64,000 nucleotides of DNA from positions 60,348,487 through 60,412,486 of the forward strand of contig OZ023211.1 of the NCBI GenBank assembly GCA_963995525.1, read 5' to 3'. Shown here piece after piece: positions 1 through 11,997 of the stretch; position 1 is the first letter of the stretch; the number at the start of each line of letters is the position of its first letter. The position numbers were made by a program, and so were the translations under genes. This DNA comes from Escarpia spicata. Taxonomy: Eukaryota > Annelida > Polychaeta > Sabellida > Siboglinidae. The notes under the pieces were generated by a model. The model was given only the letters and a program-made list of their open reading frames with translations, had not been told where the DNA came from and did no database searches.

Positions 1-1
1 C

Positions 2-1336
2 GTGGCTACTGCACCACTCGATGTGTTGGCGATTGACTTTACGGTTTTGGAGCCTGCATCAGATGGACGTGAGAATGTGCTGGTCATCACAGATATCTTC
101 ACCAAATTCACACAAGCAATTCCAACGAAAGACCAAAAGGCAAAGACAGTTGCCACCGTGTTGGTAAATAACTGGTTTGTCCAGTTTGGCGTACCGAGAC
201 GAATTCACAGTGATCAAGGTCGCAACTTTGATGGTACTGTGATTAGAGAATTGTGCCGTATGTACGACATCAAGAAGACAAAGACAACACCGTACAGACC
301 GCAAGGAAACGCTCAATGTGAACGATATAACAGAACGATGCACAACTTACTCCGAACCCTATCAGCAGATGAGAAACGACGATGGCCGAAACACTTGCCA
401 GAGCTGACATTTGCATACAATGCCACACCACATGCTTCAACGGGATATTCGCCATTCTTCGTTATGTTTGGACGAGATCCAAGACTGCCTGCTGAATCGT
501 TCCTGGGGTTGACACAGGAAGATGCCAGGACTGGGTCGGTGGATGATTGGTTGGAGAGCCATTGTCATAGGCTGAACCATGTACTAGAGCGAGTTCGTCG
601 CAATACTGATCGAGGAGTACATGCACGAAAGAGACGGCAGGAGAAGAAAGTAAATGATCAAGGCATCAGGATTGGATCAAGGGTCTTCTTGCGCAACCAT
701 CCCATTGGTCGTGCCAAGATTCAGGACGCATGGAAACCGACTCCATACAAAGTGTTGTCTTGTCTCGATGGTGGCAATGTATATATCATTCAACCAGCTG
801 ATGGTTTTGGAGCCACAAAAGCAATCCATCGAGCTGAGTTGTTGGATAGCAAAGAATTAGTGTCCGACAATGAGTACACTGAGTTGCGAAGTAATGACAA
901 CCAGGAAACAATTGCACCACCTATTGATTCCAACACTCCAGGGTCATCGGATTCAGAAGAGGAGCTGGATGTTATAACAATTGACAGCTTACGTCAAGGA
1001 GTTGTGCCAGGTGTGCCCACAGGTGTCGTAGATGATGCCTTAAATCAAAATGAGGATAGAGGACAACTGCCAGATGCCGTTGAGATGGAAGTTAGACGAG
1101 CAGGAGTTGGGAATGCAGATAATGGGCGACAAATAATTCGACGTTCGGTACGAACCACTGCAGGAAAACATACCAACCTACATCGTCTACCAAGCTCTGC
1201 TGCTGTGCAGACTGTCAATGTTTGTAAATTCACTGATATGGAAGATTCCATAGACAGGGCAATTACCTCTTTGTCAAAAGCACTAATTGCTTCCTTGAGA
1301 AAGGATCTACAGAAGCAGCTATTGCACAATCACTGA
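2..1336 (+). CDS. Ty3/Gypsy-type retrotransposon integrase (3' end of pol, open at left edge)
   Basis: The reading frame is open from the window edge and ends at TGA 1334-1336. It encodes the catalytic core of a retroviral-type integrase, which inserts element cDNA into host DNA. The DDE triad is visible as D12 (AIDF), D71 (HSDQGRNF) and E107 (NAQCERYN); the D71-E107 spacing of 35 residues is the classic D-x35-E. PYRPQGNAQCERYNRT and FAYNATPHASTGYSPF are typical Ty3/Gypsy blocks. Residues about 220-290 look like the GPY/F-type C-terminal domain (RVFLRNHP, KPTPYKVL), followed by an acidic, low-complexity tail. The N-terminal HHCC zinc finger and the rest of pol lie outside the window. There is no stop or frameshift, so this copy may be young. 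I could not define a 3' LTR. Confidence 0.92.
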   Translation: MATAPLDVLAIDFTVLEPASDGRENVLVITDIFTKFTQAIPTKDQKAKTVATVLVNNWFVQFGVPRRIHSDQGRNFDGTVIRELCRMYDIKKTKTTPYRPQGNAQCERYNRTMHNLLRTLSADEKRRWPKHLPELTFAYNATPHASTGYSPFFVMFGRDPRLPAESFLGLTQEDARTGSVDDWLESHCHRLNHVLERVRRNTDRGVHARKRRQEKKVNDQGIRIGSRVFLRNHPIGRAKIQDAWKPTPYKVLSCLDGGNVYIIQPADGFGATKAIHRAELLDSKELVSDNEYTELRSNDNQETIAPPIDSNTPGSSDSEEELDVITIDSLRQGVVPGVPTGVVDDALNQNEDRGQLPDAVEMEVRRAGVGNADNGRQIIRRSVRTTAGKHTNLHRLPSSAAVQTVNVCKFTDMEDSIDRAITSLSKALIASLRKDLQKQLLHNH

Positions 1337-2790
1337 AGGAACGATGAGTAGAATTAGTGTCTACCGAGACGGCAGACATTTAGCTCGGAAGATTGTAAGG
1401 TAGCAGTTTGGACACCTACACATGTTCATAGTTATGTTGTAACATGCTAATTAAGAGATGGAATACATCTTAATTGTCATTCTAATGTCGCCCCCAGCCA
1501 CAATATGGCAGCACCATATGCTAAGTAGATGACGGATATTCTTACATTCTTTATTTTGTGAAACTACATTTTCATGATTTAATTGCTAAGGTATTGATTA
1601 TAATTATATTTAGGTAATTAATTACTATGAGTAACCAGTTGCTTGAATGGTATGAGATAAACTCCAGAGACACTGGTCACGTGTGTATTTTCACCAAGCA
1701 TTGGTACAGCAGCTGTGGGCTAGGCTGGCTCAGGTTTCACTCAACAAGGAGGAGACATTTATTTTTGGTGAGTGTCAACTTGTTCAATAATACTTTTAAG
1801 GTATTATTTCCCTTTTCTAATTATACCACATCATGAAGTGAAAGATTGTCCATCATTAGACCTAAACTTGCATGGATGTTTTAAAGCAATTATTTTGTTA
1901 TAAGGGTTTTCACTATATGGAAAATTGCTTTGAGTGGACACCCCAGGATGCTGTGGTTGACCCACACTGACTGGTTGTAAACAGTAGTGGTCTTAATGAG
2001 TTTTAGAATGCTTGCATCCTGCTGGTGATATAACTTGCAGAGTATACAGTTTTAATCATGTTTAATCAGGTACTGTGTTTTGTATTGTGATGCTTAATCT
2101 ACGTGCTATTAGGTTAATATACGGCCATATTATGCATTTAGCAACAAAATGTGTTCTATAAAGCTGTGCAGTCAGTATCAGAAACTGCCCAGTGGCCACT
2201 AATGTCCTCCTGATTAATCACCCTATGGGGTTGGCTGTGTAGAGTGTGGAGCATATTCCCTAGAGACTGACACTTGAAAACAAGTTGGGAGCCACCCTGG
2301 ATAGTGTAGCTAGATGGTAAGCACTGGCCGAGTGTTTGGTTCAGTCATTTAACAAGTCATAGAATAGGTATACTCTGTAGTAAATTGAAACAGAATATGG
2401 TAACACAAAGTAGTATAGGAATATGGAATTGAAATACTTGTGTAAATAATTATATGTGTTCTGCTATAAATGACCTGTTGCACCATGCCATTGCAGGAGG
2501 GAGCCAGGCCTCGAATGAATGATGTGAGATTCATTAATGAGCCTCCAGAGCAGTGTTGGGGTGAGCATGGTCATTACAGTCATGGTAGATTATGTAATTA
2601 TTGCATCTGTTAGATGCTTATACTTGTGTTGTTGATTTACATACATTTGCATTCCTAGTATAACTTGTACGACAATTATATATCTTTAGGTTACTTTACA
2701 TTATACTGGATTCATTATATTGCGCATGCGTGCTGTGTGACATGTGTCCACGCATCATAATCATTAATATATCTACTTACGTATATTTGT
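1337..2790. other. Gene-less stretch after the integrase; possible 3' LTR not delimited
   Basis: No credible coding exon is visible. If the Ty3/Gypsy element is complete, its 3' LTR should begin shortly after position 1336. The second copy needed to define it lies outside the window. Confidence 0.5.
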
Positions 2791-2794
2791 ATTG

Positions 2795-3200
2795 TTAGTA
2801 CTGTATTGACAAACTGTTTACTTTGCTTAGGTTTCTTTTTGTATCCGGAAGTAAGACCACAAATAAAGAACTTGATCGAAAAGATTGGAGCCGACTTGTT
2901 GTTGTACAAATTGGCCCCGTCACAATTGTATCACAGTAGCAGTGGCATTCTGCCTCAATGATTATGTGGTCACTTTTCCCTAGAGGTGTCTTCTGTTTTA
3001 TGTTTTGTGCCATATTTTCATCATTGGTGATTATCAGATCAAGAAGTGATGGTTCTTGATTATGTCGATACCTGGTGGGGAAATTGACATGTTGGTGTCG
3101 AAAGCAGTCACTCAGGGTTTCGAGTAGTTCCGTTTCTAACGTGTAATGTTCTGGTACCGTCCATGTCTCCCAATCAATGTCTTTCATATTAAAGTCTCCG
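2795..3200 (-). pseudogene. LINE endonuclease fragment (EEP/APE-type domain, C-terminal half)
   Basis: On the minus strand the translation begins with GDFNMKDIDWETW, the Asp/Asn active-site block of the apurinic-type endonuclease of non-LTR retrotransposons. It continues with PTRYR, LLDLIITND and PLGKSDH, the conserved substrate-loop and catalytic Ser-Asp-His block. The domain normally nicks target DNA to prime reverse transcription. Only the second half is present and the reverse transcriptase is not adjacent, so this is a truncated relic. Its 5' side (minus sense) abuts the CGATGC-rich repeat starting at 3205. Confidence 0.8.
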
Positions 3201-3204
3201 TATT

Positions 3205-3800
3205 ATGATGGCCGAGAAGGGCCATCGCGTTTTTGTGTGGCAACGTGCAGCGCCATGGGGCGATGACGCGATGCGATTGGCGATGCGATGGACGATGCGC
3301 GATGCGATGGACGATACGCGATGCGATGGACGATGCGCGATGCGATACGATGCGCGATGCGATGGTATACATTATAAAGGTGCCGCAATGAGCATGCGTA
3401 GGCCGAAAACGAGACTTAGGCAGCCATTTTTATTTATTTGTCTTAAACACATTTCTTTTTGTGTTTAGAGCATGTGATGATGGCTGATGACGCTGACTGT
3501 ACGTATACGGTTACACATCTAGTTATTGTGCACAAAAGATTATGTGATTGTACTTCTAAATATTGTCTCGGACATCTACTGAGATTGAATTTAGCGAAAC
3601 AAAAACGGGTGCCAGGCAGGCAGTCTCTTCGCAAAAACTAGACTAGGGACTGAAATAGATTACTTTCTAACATGAAATATGTACCTATTCAATATTTTAT
3701 TTGTTAAATAATTATTGTTTCCATCTGGATATCCCTGATCGCAAATATAAACACTATTTTCTGTGCCTGCAGACACGATGAACCAGGGATGGTTAAGGTA
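3205..3800 (+). repeat. Dispersed repeat, copy 1, with CGATGC-rich tract
   Basis: The unit starts at GATGGCCGAGAAGGGCCATC, passes through a CpG-rich tract of GCGATGCGATGGACGATG-like repeats (about 3255-3366), and continues into AT-rich sequence. A second copy lies inverted at about 9230-9720 and a partial third copy, also inverted, at about 4780-5100. Shared landmarks are the GTAACCGTATACG-type block and the end block with ATATCC. It looks like a non-autonomous mobile element, but I could not define terminal repeats or a target-site duplication. Confidence 0.65.
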
Positions 3801-4779
3801 TTTCTCAGTTTAACATTAACCAACAGTTTTGAAGCCTATTTGTTTATATTAATTAATTAATGACATGATATCTGTTTAGAATGCAGACATGTTATTTATG
3901 CCTTATATAAATTAAAATATAAACTTTTCATAATTTATGCTTCTTGATTTACTCCTCGGTCCCCAATACTTCCATGTCTGGAAAAAAACTGACACATATT
4001 CCGTGAGACGTTCTTCAATACAAATGAAGTGATGTTTAATGACTTAATCTGGGTTCCGTAGTAACATAAAAGCAGCGTTGCTGTTGTGTCAATAAATAGC
4101 CCCGCTCAAGTCAGGCTACCAGCTCTATTGGACAACGTAATAAACAGCCGAAATTGACAGGAAGTTAACTTGTAGTAGGTCTACTAGGAGGTGCACGGTG
4201 CGCGCGGTGCGTCTACAATTCGATTCACTTAGGGGTCATCTCAGAACGTCGATGTCCGATATCAGACGAAATTACTTTCATCTTACCTCTGACGTTTTTT
4301 AAACATTAATATGATGACACCAGTATAATTAAGAGTGTCGGTTGATGTCCGACGCCAGATGAAACTGTCTCAGACCCCCGTCCCCCAAACAAAAATAATT
4401 TCGCTTGATATCGGACATCGACGTTCCGAGATAATCCCTTAGCAAAAATGAAACTACACTCTAGGAACAACGATTCGCTACCTCGTTTGGGCATTTTATA
4501 TGTAGATTTTGTAAAATAATTAGAGACAATACTATTTTAGTTTACGATTTAGATATTTTATTATAAACTAAAGACACTAAAGTTTAGTAGGGTCTAACTG
4601 ATTATAGTTATATATATTGTTTTATTTACGTAAGGCATAATGAACATGATATGTACACCTATGAAAATGTATCATGTCATTAATGAATAAATATTCAAGA
4701 AATGTATACTTCAAAGCCTACGGTTAATGTTCAACTAAAAAATGCCATCAACATCCCCGTTTTTCATGTGTGGAGGTAC

Positions 4780-5100
4780 AGAAATTATCGTTTATATTTT
4801 CGATCAAGGATATTCAGATGAAACCAAAAATTAAATGGGGAGTGGTAGAAGAGGTACACACCTCATGTTATGAAGTAATTCATTTTTGGTCTCCGATTTT
4901 GGTGCGAGAACCGAGATTACATTCTATAAAGTGATTGCCCCATTTATCTTAGTCTAAACTCAATCGCATTAGGCTTTTATCATAATATTTAGAAGTACAA
5001 TCACATAATCTTTAGTGCACAATAACTAGAGAAGTGTAACCGTATACGCACACTCAAAGTCATCAACCATGGACACATGCGTTGAACATAAAAGGCATCC
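4780..5100 (-). repeat. Dispersed repeat, partial inverted copy
   Basis: This shares the ATATTTAGAAGTAC...GTAACCGTATACG block and the 'ggatattcagatg' end block with the copies at 3205-3800 and 9230-9720. It lacks the CGATGC-rich part. With copy 1 it forms a widely spaced inverted pair (3470-3800 versus 4780-5100). Confidence 0.55.
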
Positions 5101-5164
5101 AGTGTTGCCTATGGTCACGAATTTTTTCAAGCCCAGACAACAAAGCCAAACCCAAAACACTGGC

Positions 5165-5400
5165 GTCGGAACATGGTGGATATTTGGTGGGTTGAGGCTC
5201 AACAAAACCTCGATTTGCTCCCCCCCCCCCCTCTTGAGGCTCGTCAAAACAGCCACATTAAGGCTCTCCAACATCACAATTTGCACACCCATTGAGGCTC
5301 GCCAAAATAACTCCATCTTCAGGCTCTTCAAAAACCTCGATTTGCACCCCCCCAAATATCTACATTGAGGCTCTCCACAAACATGAATTTGAACTCCTCA
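5165..5400. repeat. Degenerate minisatellite, GAGGCTC-type unit
   Basis: There are about five diverged copies of a unit of about 45 bp reading 'gaggctc..caaaa..ctc..atttgca.cccc'. The reverse complement matches the degenerate array at about 39290-39510. The open frames here and at 39.3 kb come from the repeat and are not taken as genes. Confidence 0.6.
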
Positions 5401-5445
5401 TATATCCCTGTCTGTCAGGGATGAAACTGGCCTCGATTCCGATGC

Positions 5446-5690
5446 TCAGGCTGATTTTTTTAAATTTCTCTCGCTGGTCCTGCACAGCTCTCTCCACCAG
5501 ATCGTTCGCTCTCGTTTTCCACCTTTCTCCCAATCCTTCAAAATCTCTTTTTCCATAGTCTTCCCATCGCAGTCTAGTTCTTCTTCGCCTCCTTTTCCTT
5601 CCAGTCTATGTGCATCTGCTCTCTTTGCCATCCGTTCTTCTCCCATTTTCTCTACAAGTCCTGCCCATCTTAGTTGACTCATGCTTATTC
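5446..5690 (-). pseudogene. LINE C-terminal tail fragment
   Basis: The minus-strand frame begins QLRWAGLVEKM and continues with a basic stretch, an acidic spacer and WWRELCRTSERN. This is the pattern of the extreme C-terminus of many LINE polyproteins (LRW.GHV.RM ... W...A.DR..W). No reverse transcriptase core is adjacent, so it is a 5'-truncated relic. Confidence 0.55.
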
Positions 5691-5699
5691 AGAAACAAT

Positions 5700-6382
5700 T
5701 GTGTCGACTATTCATATCAAAGACAATTAATCACAGGCGCAATTACGACCAGACGATGTAAATAAGTAGCATCATTCTAGTCCACTGCTGCAATTTTGGG
5801 AGATGGTGCTGTTCTAATTATAGCTCCTGACCCAGGGATTATCGTCTCCACAGACGCACCGACTTTGACACATCATGTAATCCACTTGCCAGACAAGAGA
5901 TACAATTAACCGAAAGTGCTACTTAACCCCCACTTTAGTGCATCGGCACTTCCAGGTGTAAATTACAATTTTGATATACTCGTTTGTGCTGAATCATATA
6001 GAAAACGACATTGCTCTCGTCTAAAAAAATTCAGTTGTGTTACATCCGTGTAACATAGCTGTTAAGGTGTATCAGAATGGGACGAGGAAAGGCGAATGTG
6101 TTTTTGGAGGACAATCGTTCAGATGGGACCACCTTGATGATATGTCGCAAAACATGTTGTTGTCTATGGAAGTTCCAATAGAAACCAAGAGTATACATCT
6201 CAACAATAAAAATATTGAATGAGCATTGGTTTACATTATTTATTCATTGTAAATACGGAGAAATTACATTATCACATAAGTATGTACGGTATCGGCGGTA
6301 TGCATGGTAATAGTAATTAGCATCACACGTTTTGCTTTCGTAAACACATTATATCATACGTCAATTATATATATATATATAC

Positions 6383-6413
<31 letters not shown>

Positions 6414-7640
6414 TATGTATATACAACAATTACAGTGAAATTACAATTACAATGAAAACATGATGTATATCAGAAGTATCTTTCTTAGAAAACTGAACGA
6501 TGAAATACTACGAGTCTCAAGGAATCATTTCAATCGACGAAACACCGTGCTTCTTTGTGCATATTCGTTAAATTTGTTTGCACCGCACGTTTTATGAGAA
6601 ATCATTAACACAGAGTATAGTTGGCACTTATCAAAAACGAACGAGCGTAAGACGCACGCGATACGGTCATCCGAGGAAAACCAGACCTGCTGTATTTCTT
6701 GCCAGAGATTTATGGTAACGTAGCATTTAAATTAATGTACATTAATGCTATTCAATTTGCACACATACGTATAAGGCATTTTCAGTTTACCGTGCATATT
6801 TGACGTACATATTTAATAATTGTATTCATCCCAAAGATTCCTAGCGGAGTGATAGGAACCTTTTTCTGAGTCACAACAGTACCATTAAGCAAACCGATGT
6901 ATGTACATCATTACAGTATGTAAAATAAAGTGAATATAGTCTATGTCATTAAAACATGCAAAATAGGAGAGAGTACATTATGAACAATTAGTATACGGTG
7001 AGAAAATTATATTTACAAATGAACAGTAAAGTAGAAAATTAGCTTCATCTTATTAAACATAGGATACTATAATAATTTGTTTGCAAACAACCTCTGTTTA
7101 GTTTTAGACAAGGTTATTGTACTACAAACAGCATCGATTTAAGCAATGTTTTTAAACACAAACATTGGTATTGATAATATAGTTGTTGTCTTCCCTAAGT
7201 TTGATTGAAACATTTGTACTGTTATACAATGTATGTTATAACAATTTACTAGCTTGTGTAATACGCTATATCTACTGTAGACTACAAAGTCGAAGTCGAG
7301 AAGGAAGACATCAGACACATGAAGAGGATGTGCAGGAAACCCCGTGATTGAGGCTGTAGCGGCGTAACTACTGAGCTAGTCTTCCAGGGACTTGCACCAC
7401 ACGTCACTGCTGAAACGCAATACATGTCATAAGTGGCGAACTTTAACTCGTAAACATGACACAGATAACAATACAGACATTTTCATGCGGTATTTTAAAT
7501 CCGTGTTGACAATACGATTTTTAAAATATTTTTTAAATAATCATACATTTAACATGAGCTTTCTTAGCAATTGTTTGTTATCGTTTCAAGATTTAACAAG
7601 ATTTAACAAGATTGCCATCTAGAAAATTACTCTGGATGGT
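5700..7640. other. Gene-less AT-rich stretch with TA microsatellite
   Basis: No coding exon is recognised. The only structure seen is a (TA)n/(TATG) tract at about 6366-6424. Confidence 0.5.
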
Positions 7641-7686
7641 AGTTGGACAAGGAAGCCTTTTGGCTTATCGAGAGTCCAATACTTTT

Positions 7687-8340
7687 TTATCTTTTATCTG
7701 ACGCTGCAATTGCGCACTGCTCTGAAACCTTCATATCAGCACTAATGGTTAACCCTAAGTCCTTTTCTTTTACAGTAGTACTTAGAACAGTACCCCCCAT
7801 TTTATATTTTACCTCTTCATTCCCATGACCTGTGTGGAGGCATTTACATTTCCCAAAATTGAACAGCATTTGCCACTTTTCAGACCATTTGATCAACCTA
7901 TCAAGATCATCTTGTAAATGCTGTCTGTCTCCATCACTTTTAATCCTTCTAAACACTTTTGTATCATCCGCAAATTTTAACACCTTGCTTGTTATATCAT
8001 CGTCCAAATCGTTGATATATATTAAGAATAATATAGGTCCTAGTACTGATCCCTGTGGTACCCCACTCAATACCGATTTCCAGTTTGAAGCCTCCCCATC
8101 AACTACTACACGTTGTCTTCTGTCATTCAGCCATTTTTCTATCCAGTTTATTATACCATTTCCTATGCCATGGGCCTTTAGCTTAAGGAGTAATCTTTGA
8201 TGTGGTACTTTGTCGAAAGCTTTTTGAAAATCTAAATAGATGATATCTACTGGTGATCCCTCATCTACCCACCTAGTGATGTCTTCCAAAAAACATAACA
8301 TATTTGTTAAGCATGACCTCGCTTTTAAAAAGCAAAGTTT
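7687..8340 (-). pseudogene. LINE reverse transcriptase core, 5'-truncated
   Basis: The minus frame reads FLKARSCLTN (about 8340) and then through the RT fingers and palm. Visible motifs are IIYLDFQKAFDKVPH (motif A), GVPQGSVLGPILFLIYIND (motif B) and KFADDTKVF (the catalytic F/YxDD motif C), followed by an NFGKCKCLH thumb-like block. This domain copies element RNA at the nicked target. The spacing and wording are CR1/Rex-like. The frame is intact for 204 codons but stops at 7687 before the C-terminal domain, and no endonuclease precedes it. An unrelated plus-strand LINE tail starts about 70 bp to the right. Confidence 0.88.
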
Positions 8341-8407
8341 CAGTCTGTTTAATTACAAATTGGTCGTCTAAAGAAAATGTGTTGGCCGTTGCTCATGGTA
8401 GAATGAG

Positions 8408-8935
8408 AAACCAATTGTCCTTCCTGTATTTAAAGGCAAATCGTTAAAAAATAATTATAGGACACGCCATGTGGATCTACTGCTTGTACCGATTTCTAAA
8501 ACCAACGTATTATATAAAACCATTAGACGTCGAGGTGTTAAGCTATGGAACTATATAACAACAACAGTGGATTGTATATATGCACTTGCAACGTCTAAAT
8601 GTCAAGATATTTTTGTGAGTAAATAATGTTAGTGACTTATATAACTAACATTCATGGTTGCATTCAAATGCGTGTATTCATGACAATCGTATTGCTGTGA
8701 TTTGTGTTGCTGATTTCTTTTTTTCATTTGCACAATCTGTTTCTTCTTCTTCTTCTTTTTATTACATTATTTTACGTGCACCATGGAATTACATATGTGA
8801 GGGAACATCAGCCACTCGTCGCTTTAAACTCTCATTATAGAAACTATAACAATGTATGTATCAAATGTGCATCAAATATCGAATGTATTGTGTCATAGTT
8901 TCTGTAATAAACCATCATCATCATGTCATCATCAA
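8408..8935 (+). pseudogene. LINE polyprotein C-terminus plus 3' UTR
   Basis: The plus frame up to TAA at 8624-8626 shows NNYRTRHVDLLLVPISKT followed by RRGVKLWNYI. This is the common LINE C-terminal pattern (N.R....L.VP...T....I...G..LWN.I). About 300 bp of 3' UTR-like sequence follows, ending in AATAAACCATCATCATCATG and a CAT-rich tail, as at a LINE 3' end. It is oppositely oriented to the RT fragment at 7687-8340, so the two are separate insertions. Confidence 0.65.
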
Positions 8936-9229
8936 CCTTGACAGACACGACGACGGCAACAAAATACAAAAAACACGTGCATCACTTTTGTTTATTGCGC
9001 CGTAGACTTTAAACATTAATCCACATACATCTCCATGATTGGCAACTGCCTCTAGCTATATATTAGGCTTTAGCTTTCCTTTTAGTTGATTCACTGGCAC
9101 AGATGTGCTTCTTGTTAAACCGACTTCGAATATTGTAGCTATTTATAATAATTGAAACATAAACTTGGACACAAACGAACGGCATTTGTAATAAGCAAAA
9201 GTTGAAAAAAGTTGTCGTTTCTTCCCATG

Positions 9230-9720
9230 TATACAAAATAAGTTTTATATTTTCTACCAAGGATATCCAGACGGAAACAATTTAAAAACTGCATTTGAGC
9301 GGTAGAAGAAGTACATATATGTCATGTTATGAAATATGTTTGCCCCAGACTTTCGTCACGACATTTAGAAGTACGAACACAACACATTATGTGCGCAAAC
9401 CAAATATATATATGTAACCGTATACGTACAGTCAGCATCATCAGCCATCATCACATGCTCTGAACACAAAAAGGAATGCGTTTAATAAAATACAAATGGC
9501 TGCCTAAGTCTCGTTTTCGACGTACGCATGCTCATTACGGCATCTTTATAATTTACACCATCGCATCGCGCATCACATCGCGTATCGCATCGCGCCGCGC
9601 CCATCGCATCGCGTATCGTCCATTGCTCATCGCATCGCATCGCGTCATCGCCCCATGGCGCTGCAGGTTGCCACACAAAAACGCGATGGCCCTTCTCGGC
9701 CATCATACGAAGCGGCAAAG
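9230..9720 (-). repeat. Dispersed repeat, copy 2 (inverted), with CGATGC-rich tract
   Basis: This is the inverted counterpart of 3205-3800. It has the same end block at 9700-9720, a CGCATCGC-rich tract at about 9562-9656, and the CGTATACGTACAGTCAGCATC block near 9420. Copies 1 and 2 bracket about 5.4 kb in inverted orientation. Confidence 0.65.
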
Positions 9721-10102
9721 TCATCGGGCCGCAGTCGGCATCCGCCTGCGGCTCGCCTTCGGGCCAAGGGCGGCTCAGAGTCGGACGCCGATACTCTGCC
9801 GATGGTTAGCTGGTCATAAGCCGACTGTGTCTAATTTTGCTAAATGTGTGTGTTTTCAAGTAACAAGACCAGATTATACACATTCACTTATGTGTATTGG
9901 TCTTATAACTTGAACATTTCAATAGTTCTTACCTTAAGAACGGTCAATAATTGCCCAAGTTGAGCACTGAGACCGTCTCAAGGTTAGTTTTCTGTAGTGG
10001 TATTCCATTGTCTATTGATTTTGCTGCTATTGTTTTTGCTGTTGGCGTTATTGCTATTTTTTCTCTTTATCTTGTCTTTTCCGGTTTGCCTAGTCTCTAG
10101 GC

Positions 10103-10148
10103 TCGATTGTGTGTGTGTGCGTGCGTGCGTGCGTGCGTGCGTGCGTGT
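10103..10148. repeat. (TGCG)n / (TG)n microsatellite
   Basis: About ten tandem GTGC tetranucleotides follow a short GT run. They lie directly beside the 3' end of the minus-strand LINE fragment at 10150-10626. Confidence 0.9.
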
Positions 10149-10149
10149 A

Positions 10150-10626
10150 TTAGTATGTGAAGTTGTAGAGGTCTGGATGGTCTCTCCAGTCTCTCTGGAG
10201 GCGGGACTTCAGCCGATTGATTGTCTGTACCTGGACTGTGTCTTCTGATAGTGCATTCCAGGATCTTACTACACGGGTGGAGAGGAAAGAATGTCTGGTT
10301 CCTGTTGATCTCTTGTGGTTCCAGTGGCTTTTAGGTATATCTGCTTTTGTGGACAGAGTTGGCATTTACAGTCCTGGTCGATTCCCTTGATAATTTTGAA
10401 AGTTTGAATGATGTCGGCGCTTTGTCTTCTGTAGTGCAGTGTAGGGAGTTTTAATTCTTTCAATCTGCTGCTGTAGGGTAGTCCTTTTGTTTCTGGCACT
10501 AGTCGTGTTGCACGCCGTTGGACTTGTTCGATGAGGTCTTGATCTTTCTTTAGGTGAGGGAACCAGACACAGGATACATATTCCAGGTGTGGTCTGACCA
10601 TTGCATTGTAGAGTAGTAATCATCAT
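10150..10626 (-). pseudogene. LINE reverse transcriptase thumb/C-terminal fragment, frameshifted
   Basis: The minus frame starts LLYNAMVRPHLEY and continues with VWFPHLKKDQDLIEQVQRR and LPTLHYRRQSADII, the post-palm region of CR1/jockey-like RTs. Near 10365 the frame changes, and the second frame carries TRHSFLSTRVVRSWNAL and the terminal basic helix. This is one frameshift in an otherwise clear domain, ending in a GTGC microsatellite. It could come from the same LINE family as the core at 7687-8340, but the order on the strand shows it is a different insertion. Confidence 0.82.
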
Positions 10627-10629
10627 GCA

Positions 10630-11990
10630 TTGTCACTCTGTAGTGTTAAAATGAATAACATTGCTTGATACACGTTCATCAATTTATTGGGATTAACTGG
10701 AATTTGGAAGTTCAAAACAATAAAATTATATATTATTTAGGAACATAACAAATGTAATCTGCATCAAAAAGAGAATGGGTATCGAGTATCCCATCCAATT
10801 ATTATAAACTAAAATTAAATACGCAAACAACTCCAATGCGCATAACAAACACATAATTTAATACAAGAAAATCAAAACGCAAAGTTGCAATTTGTGTCCA
10901 TTGATTCGTGCGGCACATGACAACTCAAATATTTTATGAAAAGGCTGCTTAATTAGTAGTCCATAAATTCTTTTCTGCTACAACAGCTGCATTTGTCGGA
11001 AATCACCTGTCCTGACACATGTCCTAAAATGGTTAGGAACTAGTGAAGACACATGCCCAGACGTCAAGTCAGGTCGGATCCTATCCTATCTTCATAACCA
11101 CCTTTACAACCTTTATCTGGTCTCCTATTAATTAATCCCCTGGTCTCTAGCATTGTCAAACGACAATCAGCTAAAGTGTTGTACTCTGGAAAATATCCAT
11201 TTATAGGATCCACCCAAGTTATCCTGGATCATAGTCGAGAACAAGACAGACAAGTCCGAGGCAGACATACTGGGACAACTGAATAGCATGTAGATAGTAT
11301 ATTTTTATTGTCATCATCAGACTAGATATTTAAATCACATGTCATTGCAGTATTATTTACAACTTCATGAAGACACCACTAAGGAGATGAGCCACCCCTT
11401 CCAAATCTACCGACTTTGTTCGTTTTATTTATTGACACAAGTGGTCAACACTTGGGCACCAAACTCACCCAAGACAGACACATTGGCTCAGTATGTCAAT
11501 TAGCACAGCGTTGCCTAATTTAGTTCAAACTTTAACCGAGATTGCTATGTACAGTGTAATCATGCAATCAACTACTGTTATATTACTCGTTTTTTGGCCA
11601 CTTTGGAAGGTGCCACTGAATGCATTCTGCAGCATTGTTGCGACCTCTCAATTTCCCAAATGTGCAATTGACATGTTCATTCCCATAGACCTATGATTTC
11701 TCACTCGACAGCCGCAATTAGGCTAACAATATTGGCTCAACCATATCTAGAAGTGTTGGAACAGTTCCAAACCTCCTTCAGTTTCACGGTCATCTTGATA
11801 CATGATGACACAGCACCTCTGCAATATATATATACACCATTGTGACACACAATCACAGCTACTTCTTGACTGGAGCTTGCTTGGGTCGATTCAGTGTATT
11901 TCTCACATTCAACAGCTACACTTGTTATATCCAAATGACCCAACATGAATGTGAGAGGCTTAAATTTATATTTAACCACATAACTACCCC
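10630..11990. other. Gene-less stretch; likely includes the SLC30A6 3' UTR
   Basis: There are no coding motifs. On the minus strand an AATAAA-type signal (plus TTTATT) lies near 11424, about 570 bp beyond the SLC30A6 stop, and is a candidate polyadenylation signal. The rest shows nothing recognisable. Confidence 0.35.
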
Positions 11991-11997
11991 AGTGCTA

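Noticed and set aside
3184..3468. Arg/His/Asp-rich frames on both strands at 3.2-3.5 kb and 9.5-9.9 kb
   Set aside because: Translations of the CGATGC-rich repeat in opposite orientations.
5026..5368. Frames of about 100 codons on both strands
   Set aside because: They span the degenerate GAGGCTC minisatellite; no domain.
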